Below are positions 25,291 through 35,990 of a DNA stretch of 64,000 nt, piece after piece. The translations under genes and the position numbers were made by a program. Position 1 is the first letter of the stretch. Each line of letters starts with the position of its first letter. Source of the DNA: Mycteria americana (lineage: Eukaryota > Chordata > Aves > Ciconiiformes > Ciconiidae); the NCBI RefSeq assembly GCF_035582795.1, contig NC_134366.1:108259756-108323755 (forward strand), read 5' to 3'. The notes under the pieces are model-generated. The model had not been told where the DNA came from and ran no database searches. It saw nothing but the letters and a program-made list of their open reading frames with translations.

Positions 25291-27923
25291 CTGCAAGGGC
25301 AAAGGGGAACGTTAACAACAAGCCCAGCGCGCCGAGGCCGCGGCCCAGGCCCTCACGAACTTCTTTCCTAAAAGCTTTCCCACATTTCACGGAGCTCAGT
25401 TCGGCACCCGACTCCCCCTCTCGCCTGGACAGGGGACATATAAATTAGCCTCGAGTCTTCGCCTTTCGACAAGATATATGCATCGGGGATCGACTAAGCA
25501 TTAGGTATTAGGGAGCCTGCTCTCATCTAGTCGCGGGAGCAGCTAAAATTTATACGAGTGTCAGTGAGAGAAGAAGCCATCTCAAGCTGCCCTACATCTG
25601 CTGCTTAATATACATAGGTGTCAATGAGAATTAGATAAGCAGAATGAAAACAGTTTATGGCTCTAAATCTATCTCTGTATGCGTGCAACCGTGCCATAAA
25701 ATTTTCATGAAGGGTAAACAAGATTATCAAATGCATAATATTAAAAATGGTATTTATTTTAAAAGAAACAGCATCTGCAGTGCATGTCAGAGGAACAACT
25801 CAAATCACAGTGTTTGCTACTTAGGACTTGCAAACATCAATTTTGCTTACTCAACTCTGGGCCTTTGAAGCATATTTCTGGTCAGCTAATAATTTAAGGT
25901 TGCTGTCTAACTAGTAGTTTTAAGGCTTATCTGTGGTAGAACATTCTCCTAAAAAAAGTGAGTGGTACAACATATCCCTAAATTTGCGAACATGTAAGAG
26001 AAAAAGTACGTGGTGATTCTGTTTCTGTTTTTATAGGAAAGCAAGGCTGAGGCTGCTAATGTAATTGTTTTTAATCCATTAGTCATAAAAGTTAATGTGG
26101 TTCACCGGTAGTTGGGATGGTTGAAGCAACACAGTGCCTGGCTATAAAGATTTGATTTTTTTTTTTCTTTTACATTTCCTACTAGTCTGCTGTTTCCTTT
26201 GTTGCTCTCAGGAAATAATGGACCCAATTCTGCAACCCATTTAAGGTTTGCCTGACTAAACACTGTGAGATTCTAGCCCAATACTTGCAACCCAAACTAA
26301 AAGTGTGTGGTGTATTTTGGTTCTGCAGCAGAGGAATAAAATGCATCAGTTAGTATATATTCTCTTGTAAAGAGAAAAGAAGAGTAAATATGAAGAAAAT
26401 GTACAACAAAATGAAGTGCAGTTCATCTCTTCTTAATCGTGGTAATTTATATTGCAAAAGCACTTGAGAAACAATTCATACTAAAAAAAAAGCTGCCTTG
26501 AAAATAATGGGGTTTTCCTCCGTATTTTAAGAACTGCCTTCACCTATAATTTTAAAATATTCACCTGAGCCTGGCATGCAGGAATCCAAATAATTTGTGT
26601 TAAATCAACTTTTAATTCTTTCCTGCCCGCTTTGCAGATAAACATATTTAAACTAAGCACCAGATTTCAATTATCGTACTGTCACAAACCATTCACATCT
26701 TTCTTTTTCTCGAGAAAACATTAAAAACTAAGAAAAAAAATGGTGCTGTTTTCTGAAATTAAGACCTTCCTGCCTGTAAATCCAAATCCTTAAAGACAAA
26801 AGCAGGACAACCCTTTCACAAGCCTCGCCTCGCCTCCCAATGTTATTTATGTATTTTTCTACCATTCTCTTTTTTCCTATCAATTTCTGTCCACACCGCT
26901 CCACGCACGCACATTTCATGGCAAGTCCTATTACTATCGTTTGTTAGTTTAAGGACCATCTGTTAAAACGTAGTGATCAGTGCTTAATCAAATAAAAAGG
27001 GAAAGAAATTCCTTCCATGTACCTCCACTGAGAACTGACTGAGGACCACAACTGCGTGAGCGGACAGATAATGTCACGAGTGGATGTGTTGATATGCAAC
27101 CCTATGAAGGATAAAGGCTTTTTATGCTAGCTCAGAAAATGAGCAGGAGTTCAGGGAAACAGATCATTACGGTTTTTTTTTTCCTGCTTTTTTCTGAGCG
27201 TAACAGGGTTATGTCACTGAATTCTGTGCAAAGTGGGGCAAGAAAACAGAAGTCTAAAATAAGGCTGACCTGAGGACAGAAAAAATATCCCTCACCTAAA
27301 GGTCTAGTCTCTCCTGGCTCTGCGGGACTCCTCCTACCTCGCCCTTTGCCAGCGCACTTGACTGACTAATTCTAACCCCTACTTTTCCACTTAGGGCGCC
27401 GATATTAATTACCCTGCAAAGTAAATACCCTGGGATTTTTCTCTTCTTTACCCAACAATATTTAAAAAAAGCCCCACAGGAGGCGCATTGAAGAGCAACC
27501 TGTCATCAAAGCCCAAATGAATGGGGAAAAAAATCAAGGTAGGGACATTCGGAGCTATTACCTTACTCTTCTGCTCTCTTTGCGAGAGCTTGACATAAGG
27601 GATGCCCGGTTTAACGCCAAGCAAGCTGTGCTCCTCACAGGGACGCTAACATCCCCCCCATATTCCCCTTAAATCTGGCACGTCTTTGGCTGGGGGCTCG
27701 CAAGCCCCATGTGCCCTGGCAGGGCATCGCTAAAAGCCCTGTGAAACGCGGGCGCCGCCCAGATCCTGTCGGGATTTAAACACCCCGCGGCCCCGGTACG
27801 GGACGTCGGGGGCCGATGATGCCAGAGGGATTTGGGAAGGGTAGGGGCCGCGGCAGGAGCTCTCGCCCCACCCCTCCTCCTCCTCTCCCGGGAGCAGCCG
27901 GGCCCCGGGGAGCGGCAGCTTAC
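25291..27923 (-). other. NR4A3: NR4A3 intron upstream of the start-codon exon
   Basis: Spans from the acceptor just before the start codon to the nearest strong upstream donor (CAG|GTAAGC at 27924/27923). It is AT-rich, with no mobile element or reading frame of note. The right boundary is inferred, since other donors further upstream could also be used. Confidence 0.55.
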
Positions 27924-28160
27924 CTGGCGGGTATCTTGCGCGCTGAATGGTGGGGCTGGAGGTGCGGACGGAGGCGGCGGCGGCGGGCGGCGGCGGCGGC
28001 GGGGTGGGTGCCGGCTGGGACCTCTCGGCGGAGGCGGGTCTGGGGCCTGGCCTCGGCGGGGGGCGCTCTTCCGACCCGGGCTCTGTCCGCCGGCGGCGGG
28101 AGGAGAAGGCAGAGTCAGGGGGCGGCGGTGCCCGGCGGGGCATTGGGGAGCCCCCCACGC
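27924..28160 (-). other. NR4A3: candidate NR4A3 5' UTR exon, downstream end only supported
   Basis: GC-rich minus-strand sequence ending in CCCGCCAG|GTAAGC, a strong donor that would splice to the start-codon exon at 25290. Mammalian NR4A3 is known to have non-coding 5' exons several kilobases upstream of the ATG, which fits. The upstream edge given is arbitrary. Further donor-like sites are CTAG|GTAACC (28873), GAG|GTAATT (29968) and AAG|GTATTT (30213). These may end earlier non-coding exons or be unused. Confidence 0.4.
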
Positions 28161-28467
28161 CTCCCCCCCGGCGGAGCGCCTCGGGGGGCGGGGGGGGACG
28201 TGGGGGAGGGACACCTTCCCCCCGGCTCGCACGGCAAGCCCCCGCCGCGCCCCACGGGTGGGAAGGGGGAGCCGGACGGGGAGCGCGTCTCTGCCAGCTC
28301 CCGCTCCCTCACCGCACAAAAGGCAGAAAGCACCGGGCTGGGACAACGGAGCCCCGGTTTGTTCTCCGAGAGAGGAGCCTGGGGAAGGCGAGAGGAGAGC
28401 CCCGGGCGGGGTGACTACAACAGGCGGGGCAGCATCCCCGTGCGTCCACTTCCCCGCGGGAACTTTC

Positions 28468-28493
28468 TTTTTTTTTTTTGGGGGGGGGGGGGG
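28468..28493. repeat. T-run followed by G-run
   Basis: About 12 T followed by about 14 G. The G-run could form a quadruplex on the plus strand. Its length may be unreliable in an assembly. Confidence 0.8.
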
Positions 28494-28724
28494 AGGCGGC
28501 CAGCAGCAGGCTGGAAGTTTCTATGCAAGGTGCCGGCCGGACTTGTGGGGTATCCCACCAGCCCGCCTAGCCTGCGGCGTCTCCGGGCCCCGCTCCCTGC
28601 GCGACTCTGCCCCACGGGACGCCCCGCGGCTACCACCGCCCACGGGAGCCGCCGCCCGGCGGCTCTTTCGCCCGCTCCTTGGGTTTTTTTTTTTGGCCTT
28701 CCCCGCACCCCTCGCCTTTGACAT

Positions 28725-28747
28725 CCCCCCCCCCCCCCCCCCCCCCC
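28725..28747. repeat. 23-nt poly-C run
   Basis: An uninterrupted run of 23 C bases after GACAT, placing a G-run on the NR4A3 sense strand. It could form a quadruplex or i-motif and is also a likely sequencing-error site. Confidence 0.85.
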
Positions 28748-30148
28748 AGCTCCTGGGATGTGAAGTGACTGTCAGCTCATCCCTTCCTCTCCCGAGGGTT
28801 TTGTTCCCTCCCGAGCTGCCGCTCGGCGCGGAGCGCCCTGGGGCTCCTCTCCCCCCCCGGGCCGCCGGTTACCTAGAGACACTCGCTGCGCTTTTAACCA
28901 TGCAACACCCCTCCGGACTGCAGCCGCCCCAGCCAGGAGCGCAGAGCCGTAAGGGCCGTAAATTAGGAGGAAATAACTATCCTTGTCAAAGCTCTTTTCT
29001 TCCTCCGTGCACTTTACATTCAGCCCCGAGTGACACCCCTCCCCACCCTGTAATACGAGGAGGAAACCGTGAAATACTCCATTGTGATTGTGACTTCTTC
29101 AGGCGAGTTTCGAAACCTTCATTTACCCGGGAGGGACCGCGGAGGGGGACGCTCCATTGAATTAAAAAGTTTCGAGCTCGATTTCCACCGCCGGTTAGCT
29201 CGCGATTTTTTTGGGGGAGGGGGGAGGGATCGCCCCGAGCCGCACGGTCACTCCAGCAAATATCCACGAGCTCGCGTGAGATTCACCTCCGAAGAAACCG
29301 TCTGGTCTGGTTTAGTCCATTGTTTTTTACCGGGGCTTGACTCCAGCATACAACGGTCTCCACGGAGGAGAGAAAAATAGGGCGAAGAATGTAATCGAGT
29401 GAAGCGGCTTGGATAAAAGTTAGCGATTCATTCCCAAACTTTTTTTTTTTTTTCCCCCTGGAGAAAAAAATCCGATCCCAACACGCCAACCCCCCTATAG
29501 AAAACAGCGCTTTCCGCCCTCTCCCTGGGAAATGTCCTCGCACGGAATCCATCGCCTCCAAAAATTGCAAGTTAAATAACAGCGTTATTAACCAGCCGCG
29601 CGAAGGTGAGCCGCATCTCCTCCCGGGAAAGAGTATCGCGATAATGCCGTCCCCATGACCGCCCCCCGACATAACACCACAGCCCTGCGCCCGCGCTTTC
29701 TCGCCTCTTTCCAAGACTGAAACTTCTTCCGCAGCTATTCGGGCAAGCCGGCAAAGGCGAGGCGCCGCGGGGGCAGGAGCGGGGCAGCGGCGGCGCAGCC
29801 CAGCCTCCCCGCGCCGCACCGCCCGTGCCCGGGCACCGCAGCCCCTCATTACCGCTTCCGACCTCCGAAGGGAAAAGTGCACGTTTCCGAGGAGCTGATG
29901 CCGGGCAGACGTGCCGAGCAAAGATCCCGTCTCATTTCAATACAATATGTCACATTCCGGCAATTACCTCTTGGGGCCGGCTCTTTCGGGCTGCCGAGGG
30001 GGCTGCTCTCTCCCAAAGTGAGAGCCGACCAACCTGCCCCGCCGTCCCTATTAGCTCGAACTTGTGCAAACAAAACCACCTATTTCCCAAGCGCAGTTAA
30101 AGGAAGGAGACAAATTGCTGCCATTCATCACAGGGCGCTGCAAACTCC

Positions 30149-30178
30149 CCGCCGCCGCCGCCGCCGCCGCCGCCGGCA
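30149..30178. repeat. (CCG)n trinucleotide repeat
   Basis: A perfect CCG/GCC run of about eight to nine units, in the GC-rich leader region of NR4A3. A second, shorter CCG run lies near 30780-30801. Confidence 0.8.
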
Positions 30179-30952
30179 GCATCATTTCCATGACAACAAC
30201 TAGCAGAAATACCTTAGTACCACCGGCTCCGGCTCCCGCTCCTCTCCGCCACAGCCCTCCCGTTTGCGAGGGGCGGCGGTGCCCCGGGCACGGCGGGGGT
30301 TGCTGAGCCGGCAGGGAGGCTCGGAAGCCGAGCGGCAAAGGAGCATCCACGGGGGGGGGGGGAAAGGAGAGGGAAAAGTTTCAGCGAGAGCCCGGCACGG
30401 CAGCGCGTCGGCTGAGCCGCACCGCCCGCCGCCGGCATCTCCCGAGCATCTACCCCGGCGGCCCAACTTTCACGGAGCGGGGACGCGTCGCCTTGTCCCT
30501 CTCCCTCGGCCGCTCCCGCTCGTTCGTATACGTACTCGGTTGCTGTGGAGGTTCCGTCTTTACATCTAGTTTGTAGGTGCCCGCTTCCTTAAAGGCGCAT
30601 GTAGGCGCTGTCCAGCGGCAAGACCCGAGACACAAAACCCCGGAGACTCCCGGCGGCTGCAGGTCCGGAGGGTGCGTTATCCCGAGGCATGGAAAAGGAT
30701 TGCAAAAGCCCGAGGAGCCAGGAGCCCGTCCCCGGGCGGAGGGAGGGAGCGGCCGGGCGGGCGAGGGATGCCGAGCCGCTGCCGCCGCCGCCGCCGCCGC
30801 GGTGTGCCTTTGTGTGTGTGCGGCGGGAGCCGGGCCGGGACCTGCGCCCGCGTCCCCGATGCGAGTGCGAGTGCCCCGGGGTGCGCGTGTGCCTGCGCGG
30901 AGAGAGGGGACGGAGGCGCCTCTCTGCGCTGCTCTCCCGCTCCCTCTCTCTG

Positions 30953-31045
30953 AACGTCATTTATGTGAGAGGAGCCCTAGCGGCCTCTCCATAGAGCGGC
31001 TGGAATGCGAAACGTCAATAGTGACGCCATGGGAGCCTGACGCTA
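30953..31045 (-). promoter_or_regulatory. NR4A3: CRE cluster, probable NR4A3 proximal promoter
   Basis: Four CREB/ATF-type sites within 93 bp: AACGTCAT at 30953-30960, AACGTCAA at 31011-31018, TGACGCCA at 31022-31029 and TGACGCTA at 31038-31045. On the minus strand the first overlaps a weak TATA-like ACATAAAT. The cluster lies 5.7 kb upstream of the ATG, in keeping with the distance of the upstream mammalian NR4A3 start site. NR4A3 induction through CREB and promoter CREs is established in mammals. The start site itself would be near 30.92 kb (inferred). Confidence 0.6.
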
Positions 31046-31079
31046 CTGACCCCCCCCCCCCGCCCCAGTGTGTGCGCCG

Positions 31080-31210
31080 CGCTCCCGCCGCACCGCGCCG
31101 CGCCGCGCCGTGCAGAGCCGAGCCGTGCAGAGCCGCGCCGTGCGCCGCCGAGCCGAGACGTGCCGAGCCGCGCCGAGCCGCGCCGAGCCGGGCCGGGCCG
31201 TGCACCGCCG
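31080..31210. repeat. GC-rich imperfect minisatellite (GCCGAGCC-type)
   Basis: Irregular tandem copies of GCCGAGCC, GCCGCGCC and GCCGTGCAGAGCC over about 130 bp. It lies immediately upstream (minus-strand sense) of the CRE cluster. On the minus strand it reads as GGCTCGGC words. Confidence 0.85.
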
Positions 31211-31296
31211 GCAGCGGGACAGGGTGGCCGGCCGGCCGTCTCGGGGCTGGCTGCCCGCGACAGCCTGGCGAGGCGCTCCCAAGACAGATTAAAATC

Positions 31297-31401
31297 TATT
31301 ATCATCATTATTATTACTATTATTTATTATTATTTATTATTATTTATTATTATTTATTATTATTTATTATTATTATTTATTATTATTATTAACAACAACA
31401 A
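31297..31401. repeat. (ATT)n microsatellite
   Basis: About 100 bp of ATT/ATTT units, TTATTATTATTTATTATT repeated, ending in AACAACAACAACAG. It is an abrupt AT-rich island inside the NR4A3 CpG-rich promoter. Confidence 0.9.
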
Positions 31402-31516
31402 CAGCGATCGTGTTGTGCTGTTTTGCAAACGCAGCAACTCTGCCGGAGTGGTTCAAGGGAAAAAGAGCTTTGCTTGGTTAATTAGTGGCACTTTCAGGAG
31501 GAATTATTAAAAGTAT

Positions 31517-31648
31517 CTTTTTTCTTTCACTTTTTTCTCTTTTTCCCTTTTTTCTTTTTCTCCTTTTCTCTTTCTTATTTTTTCTGGTCTCCTTTTTTCC
31601 TTTTTCTTTTTTCTTTTTCCTCCCCCCCCCCCCCCCCTTTTCTTTTGA
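31517..31648. repeat. polypyrimidine tract with C-run
   Basis: About 130 bp almost wholly T and C, made of TTTTTCTTTTTCC-like units and ending with a run of about 16 C. It is purine-only on the NR4A3 sense strand, so it could form triplex (H-DNA) structure. It separates the two promoter modules. Confidence 0.85.
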
Positions 31649-32430
31649 AACTTTCCCGTGCGCAGGAGCGAAGAGCAGGTTGTGGAAGGCGCCGCTCTGA
31701 GCGGGCGCTCGCGGCCCCGAGAAAGCGCGGGCTCCCGCCTGTCTGCGTGTGCCTGCCTGTCTGTCTGTCTGCCTCTGTGTGTCTGCCTGGGGCACCGAGC
31801 CTGCGGCGGCCGCGGCCGCCGCCGCCTCCGCTGGCAGCAGCCGGCCGCCGCCGTGCCCGGTGCCGTGTTTACTTCCGCTGCCGGCGGCCGGCCCGTTTGC
31901 TATTGTCACTGCGGCCGTTATGGCTGTTGCTGTGCTTGTGCTTCCTACGGAGGGACTCTGCGACGCGAGTTCAGCCGACGGGGCCGGGACGCTGCGGGGC
32001 CGGGGGCGAGCGAGGCGCCCCGCTTCGCGCACGCCCGCCGCCCCGAGGCGGAGGGACCGGCAGAGGCGGCGGCGGCACTTTCGCTTCGTCCGCTCGGGGC
32101 CCGCCGCCTCTCGCTCCACCAGCCTGGCGCCGGCACCGCCGCGGAGCGCGCTCCCGCCCCGGGCGGCGGGGAGGGGAGGCCGCGGCCGGCGCGGGCCTCG
32201 GCGGACGCCGCGGACCGGCGGTGCGGCGCGGCGCGGAGGCCACGTACGGGCCCGGGATCCCCTTCCCGAGGCGGCGGGGCCGGCGGTGCGCGCCGTCCCC
32301 CTGCGGGCGCCGGGGCCTCCCTCCCGGGCCGGCGCGGCTGCCAGGCCCCCGCTCCCCCCGCGGGGGAACCCGCCGGCCGCCGGGCTCCCCGCGCGGCGAC
32401 ACTTCCCCTCCGGACGCAGCCAGCCCCCGG

Positions 32431-32592
32431 CGGGGCCAATCAGCGCCTCCACGTCACCGCGGAACGCCGTGCTCGTGCCGCCGCGGCCAATCCACGCACA
32501 GGACGCGGCGGGCCCCGTTCCGAGGGGCGGGGCGTAGCGGGCTGACGCACGGCAGCCGCGTCATTGACGCAAGCGGCGTTGCTAAATTTAGC
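32431..32592. promoter_or_regulatory. NR4A3: distal promoter module: CCAAT boxes, CRE half-sites, GC box
   Basis: CCAAT at 32436-32440 and 32487-32491, ACGTCA at 32451-32456, GC box GGGGCGGGG at 32524-32532, TGACGCAC at 32543-32550, the inverted pair CGTCATTGACG at 32559-32569 and the perfect palindrome GCTAAATTTAGC at 32581-32592. It is a dense set of activator sites in CpG-rich DNA 1.4 kb upstream of the proximal CRE cluster. It could serve NR4A3 (minus) or a divergent transcript. Confidence 0.5.
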
Positions 32593-32654
32593 CGCCGGGC
32601 CCCGTGCAGGGCGATCGGGATCGCGCGGGGGAGGGGGCGGAGCCGGAGCCCATT

Positions 32655-32722
32655 GAGCGGCGGCGGCGGCAGCAGTAGCAGCGGCGGCGGCGGCGGCAGG
32701 GCGGGCGCGCGCGCGCGCGCGC
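32655..32722. repeat. GGC-rich and (CG)n repeat
   Basis: GGCGGCGGCGGCAGCAGTAG followed by more GGC units, then a GCGCGCGCGCGCGCGCGC run at about 32704-32722, a potential Z-DNA tract between the two promoter half-modules. Confidence 0.8.
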
Positions 32723-32726
32723 TGGG

Positions 32727-32790
32727 CTATTTTTGGGCCCCCCGGTTGTGATCCGGCCAAACCAAATATAGACGCGGGCGGGTATTTATA
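32727..32790 (-). promoter_or_regulatory. NR4A3: Ets/CArG-like elements and minus-strand TATA box
   Basis: CArG-like CTATTTTTGG at 32727-32736, ATCCGG (inverted Ets core) at 32751-32756, CArG-like CCAAATATAG at 32762-32771 and TATTTATA at 32783-32790. The last reads TATAAATA on the minus strand in a GC-rich setting. An Ets site next to a CArG box is the layout of serum response elements in immediate-early genes. The CArG boxes each have one mismatch. If the TATA is used, transcription in the NR4A3 direction would start near 32755. Confidence 0.45.
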
Positions 32791-33499
32791 GCGCCGGCGA
32801 GTCCCATTGTCGTGGGGCCGCGCCCCCGCCCGCGCCCGGCTTCCTCTGCGCAGGGGGTGGAGTGCGGGACCGCGGGGACCGCCTGCCCGCGGGGACCCCG
32901 ACGCGCCCACGCAGCCCCCACACCCCGTGCACCCCCCTCGCCCCCCCGCGACTCTCCGGAGGGGGAAAGCCGCTGGCGGGGGGCGCCGGCCCCAGCTCTC
33001 CTCCCCCCCAAAAAAGCTGCGCTTGGCTGCGCTCGGTGGCCGGGCACCCCGTCTGCGTGTCCCGCGTGTCCGGGCCGCCGGCTCGGGGCGCTTCCCTCGC
33101 TGCAGCGTGCGCTGCTTTCCCTCCCCATCCCATCCCATCCTATCCCATCCCTGCCCTCCCCCGGGGAACCCCTTGACATTCCCGAGCGGCGGCCAAACGG
33201 GGGTCGGCGGAGGGGCTGGGGCCTAGGATCCCCCCGCCCCGCTATAGTGAGGGACACGCGTGGAAGCGCGGGGTGTTTCCGCGGCGGGGATGCCCCGCTC
33301 GGCCGCGGCGGGGATACCCCCTGCCTGACGCAACGGAGCGGAGCAGGGGCGGCGGCGGGCGCGCATAGCGCGGCGGTGACCTCATGGCAGAAGCGGCGGC
33401 TGGTTGGGAGTCCTCCCCCCGCCCCCCCTCCAAACCACCACCGCCACCCCCCCCCCCCCGCCTGTTGAGTAAGCGCCGGGAGAAGTGAAAATGCCATGA

Positions 33500-34447
33500 C
33501 GGGCCGGTGCGCTCATCCCCGGTGCTGACACGCCGCGAGAAGGGAGATTCCCTTTGATGCCGCTGCCGGCGTGGGCGGCTGAGGGCAGGGGAGGAGAGAG
33601 GGTGGCACTTTCCGCCCGCCGCTCGCCCCGGGCACAGGCCCTGATAAAAATACTCCGCTTTCCATGCTGTCATTTCTCCTTTGCATCTCGGCCTCTCTGC
33701 TGGGAAAGGGACTCCGCGGAGCGCGGCCGCCGCCCGGGGCTGGCCCCCTCGCCCCCTCCGGCGGGCTAACCCCCTGGATAGCAAGTCCCACCGTCATCCC
33801 GAAACTCGCAGCTCCGCACGGAGAGTGTGTGCAAGCAGAAAATGTCGGTACCAGGTGGACGCTCCTAGAAACCCTATTTCCCCCCCCCCCTTCCCCCTCC
33901 GTGTGCTCCGTGCAACTTCGCAGCTTCCTCGAGCTGTTCCTGTCTCCCACGACGTGAAAATATCGTCATGCTAGAAGGATTAAAAAAAAATATCCACCCC
34001 AAACCCAAAACCGTCGGCAAGAGTGTTTTAAAAGTCTTTAAAATATCTTCGAGGTGCTATTTAAGGAACTGCTACACAGGAAATGGGATATTTGGAGAAA
34101 ACGGTTAGAAAGTGGCGTCGAGAGTGCTACGTGCTTTGGGGAGATGCGAGTACTGCACAGGGAGCCAGGCGCTTGCTCACTGCCCGAACGAAGGCAGCAG
34201 TTTTCTCCAGGGAGAGCACGGCCTGCTATTTTGCAGTTACTTATGAAATGAGAGGTCACTCGCTATATGATGCGTGCTTCCCAAGCGGCGAAAAGGAAAT
34301 ACTTCGTGCAAGGAGCTCCCAATCTAAGGATAAACACCGGGGCGGAGGGAGAGATAAGGGGACAGGAAAAACACACGGCAAATTGTCTAACTGGTGTGTA
34401 CATGTTGGCTTGATTCGCTGGAGGCAGCGGTGCAGGAGTGAGGGTGT
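33500..34447. other. upstream flank of the NR4A3 promoter
   Basis: GC content falls from island level to average by about 34.0 kb. A C-run occurs at about 33880-33889. No gene or repeat family is recognised. Confidence 0.5.
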
Positions 34448-35034
34448 TGTGATTTAAGCCGGCAGGCAGCTAAGCCCCACACAGCCGCTTGCTCACTCCC
34501 CTCCAGTGGGATGGGGAGAGAATTGGAAGAGTAAAAGTGAGGAAACTCGTGGGTTGAGATAAAGACAGTTTAATCGGGAAAGCAAAAGCCGCGCACACAT
34601 GCAAAGCAAAGCAAGGAATTCATTCACTGCTTCCCATGAGCAGGCAGGTGTTCAGCCATCTCCAGGCAAGCAGGGCTCCATCACACGTAATGGTTACTTG
34701 GGAAGACAAACGCCATCACTCCGAATGTCCCCCCTTTCCTTCTCCTTCCCCCAGATGTATATGCTGAGCATGACATCATATAGTGTGGAATAGCCCTTTG
34801 GTCACTTGGGGTCAGCTGTCCCGGCTGTGTCCCCTCCCAGCTCCTTGTGCACCCCCAGCCTCCTCGCTGGTGGGGTGGGGTGAGAAGCAGAAGAGGCCTT
34901 GACTTGGTGTAAGCACTGCTCAGCAGTAACAAAAACATCCCTGTGTTATCAACACTGTTCCCAGCACAAATCCAAAACACAGCCCCATACTAGCTACTGT
35001 GAAGAAAATTAACTCTATCCCAGCAAAACCAGCA
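34448..35034 (-). mobile_element. solo LTR, avian ERVL-like, same strand as NR4A3
   Basis: On the minus strand it starts TGCTGGTTTTGCTGGGATAG and ends GGCTTAAATCACA, so it has TG...CA ends and about 587 bp. It shares with the 10.7-kb LTR the words GGGATAGAGTTAATTTTCTT, GGGACAGCTGACC and ATTAAACTGTCTTTATCTCA, but diverges enough to be another subfamily. The U3 carries CATATGATGTCATGCTCAGC, including a CRE-like TGATGTCA. No clear target-site duplication is visible, so the insertion is old or the ends have drifted. It lies about 1.7 kb upstream of the distal promoter module, in the sense orientation for NR4A3. Confidence 0.88.
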
Positions 35035-35511
35035 CTGGATAATCAAATCAGGATAATCAAACCAGGCACTGGAGGCTGTGCAATGGGGGGAGGAAGCCTG
35101 TGGGAATGTGAGGGAGGCCTTGGGAGAAATAAAGCTTCAGGAGGTGGGGAAGGTTGTCGAGGGAAATTTGCCGGTTGATGCCAGAGTTGGAGAGACTGAG
35201 GTTACATAGGGGCACTGGGAGCAAACAATGTGGAGAGGCTGGGGGGTTCACCTCCAGTGCTCACCCTTGCATTTGCATTTATGGCCAAATAACTTGGTGA
35301 CAACTCCTTGTCAACATTTGCAGTTGACTTCTCCAAGACCAGAGCTTGTGCAGTCCAGGCCAGTCTTTAGGCTGGAAATTTCTGGGACTGAGGAAGTGAA
35401 AATGCCACTGTTTTTAGGCTTTTACCACAGAATTGAAATCCCCAAGTCAAAAAACATGATCCAGAAATCCTGACCAGCTGCCATCTATCTGGAGGCACCT
35501 AAATTCAGTAG

Positions 35512-35600
35512 TGCTATAGAGGTGCTCTTTGGAAGGTCACCTAGTCCAACCTCCTACTCAAAGAGTATCCCCCTGTATTACCTACAGATTTCCCTGTCTT
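35512..35600 (-). mobile_element. short CR1 LINE fragment
   Basis: GAAGGTCACCTAGTCCAACC followed by TCCTACTCAAAG is the phrase found near the 3' end of chicken-repeat-1 LINEs when read from their complement. Only about 90 bp is recognisable. Confidence 0.55.
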
Positions 35601-35904
35601 CTTCTAGGATGTAGAAACCAACTGTTCCTCTGCTTAAATGCCGCCTTCTAGGAAAACCCCAAAAGAGGAGTCAGCTGGTGCACCTAAATTGCACAACAGC
35701 TCGGTAGTTTCAGCACTTGCACAGAAAATAGGACATCCAGATTCACATAGTTTGTCTGGGGCAGGGGGGCAAGGGTGGGGATGGGGAGAACCAACCTGCA
35801 TTCCCCACCTCCCAGGAGATTGCTGTAATCCCTGCATCATTCTGGGTGGCATCTCACCCACCCGTTTGAAGTGGTGAAACCACTTTCAGGCTTGTGTGCA
35901 GGCA

Positions 35905-35990
35905 CTGTAGTCTAGTGCTTCAGGCTGTCTGCTGGAATGGAGGAGATCTGCCTATCCATTCCTGCTCCAAGGACGGCTTGTGTATTTTAT
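35905..35990 (+). repeat. degenerate tRNA-derived SINE remnant
   Basis: CACTGTAGTCTAGTGCTTCAG followed by GGCTGTCTGCTGGAATGG and CATTCCTGCTCCAAGG resembles the tRNA-like head of old amniote SINEs (GTAGTCTAGTGGTTAGGC). It is strongly decayed and the subfamily cannot be assigned. Confidence 0.4.

Larger units (their letters stand above)
27800..33500. other. NR4A3: CpG-island promoter region of NR4A3
   Basis: Very GC- and CpG-rich DNA with only short breaks (for example 28.9-29.7 kb). It covers the candidate 5' exon, both promoter-like modules and several homopolymers. Long overlapping frames on both strands (for example 27832-29160 plus and 31478-32452 minus) are low-complexity Pro/Arg/Gly/Ala products, typical of stop-poor GC-rich DNA, and I do not call them genes. 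Confidence 0.8.

Noticed and set aside
25289-25390. In-frame upstream ATG that would add 34 residues to the NR4A3 N terminus
   Set aside because: The extension crosses a clear 3' splice site (TTTGCCCTTGCAG) two bases before the family start MPCVQ, so it is intron sequence.
27832-29160. 442-codon plus-strand frame in the NR4A3 CpG island
   Set aside because: Low-complexity Gly/Arg/Pro product spanning poly-G and poly-C runs. GC-rich DNA lacks stops on both strands here and no domain is visible.
31478-32452. 324-codon minus-strand frame upstream of NR4A3
   Set aside because: Ends in a Lys/Arg/Glu run translated from the polypurine tract. The rest is low-complexity Ala/Gly/Arg. It is a composition artefact.
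31645-32751. 368-codon plus-strand frame
   Set aside because: Repetitive Arg/Pro/Gly product running through promoter motifs and a CGCGCG tract, with other long frames overlapping on both strands.
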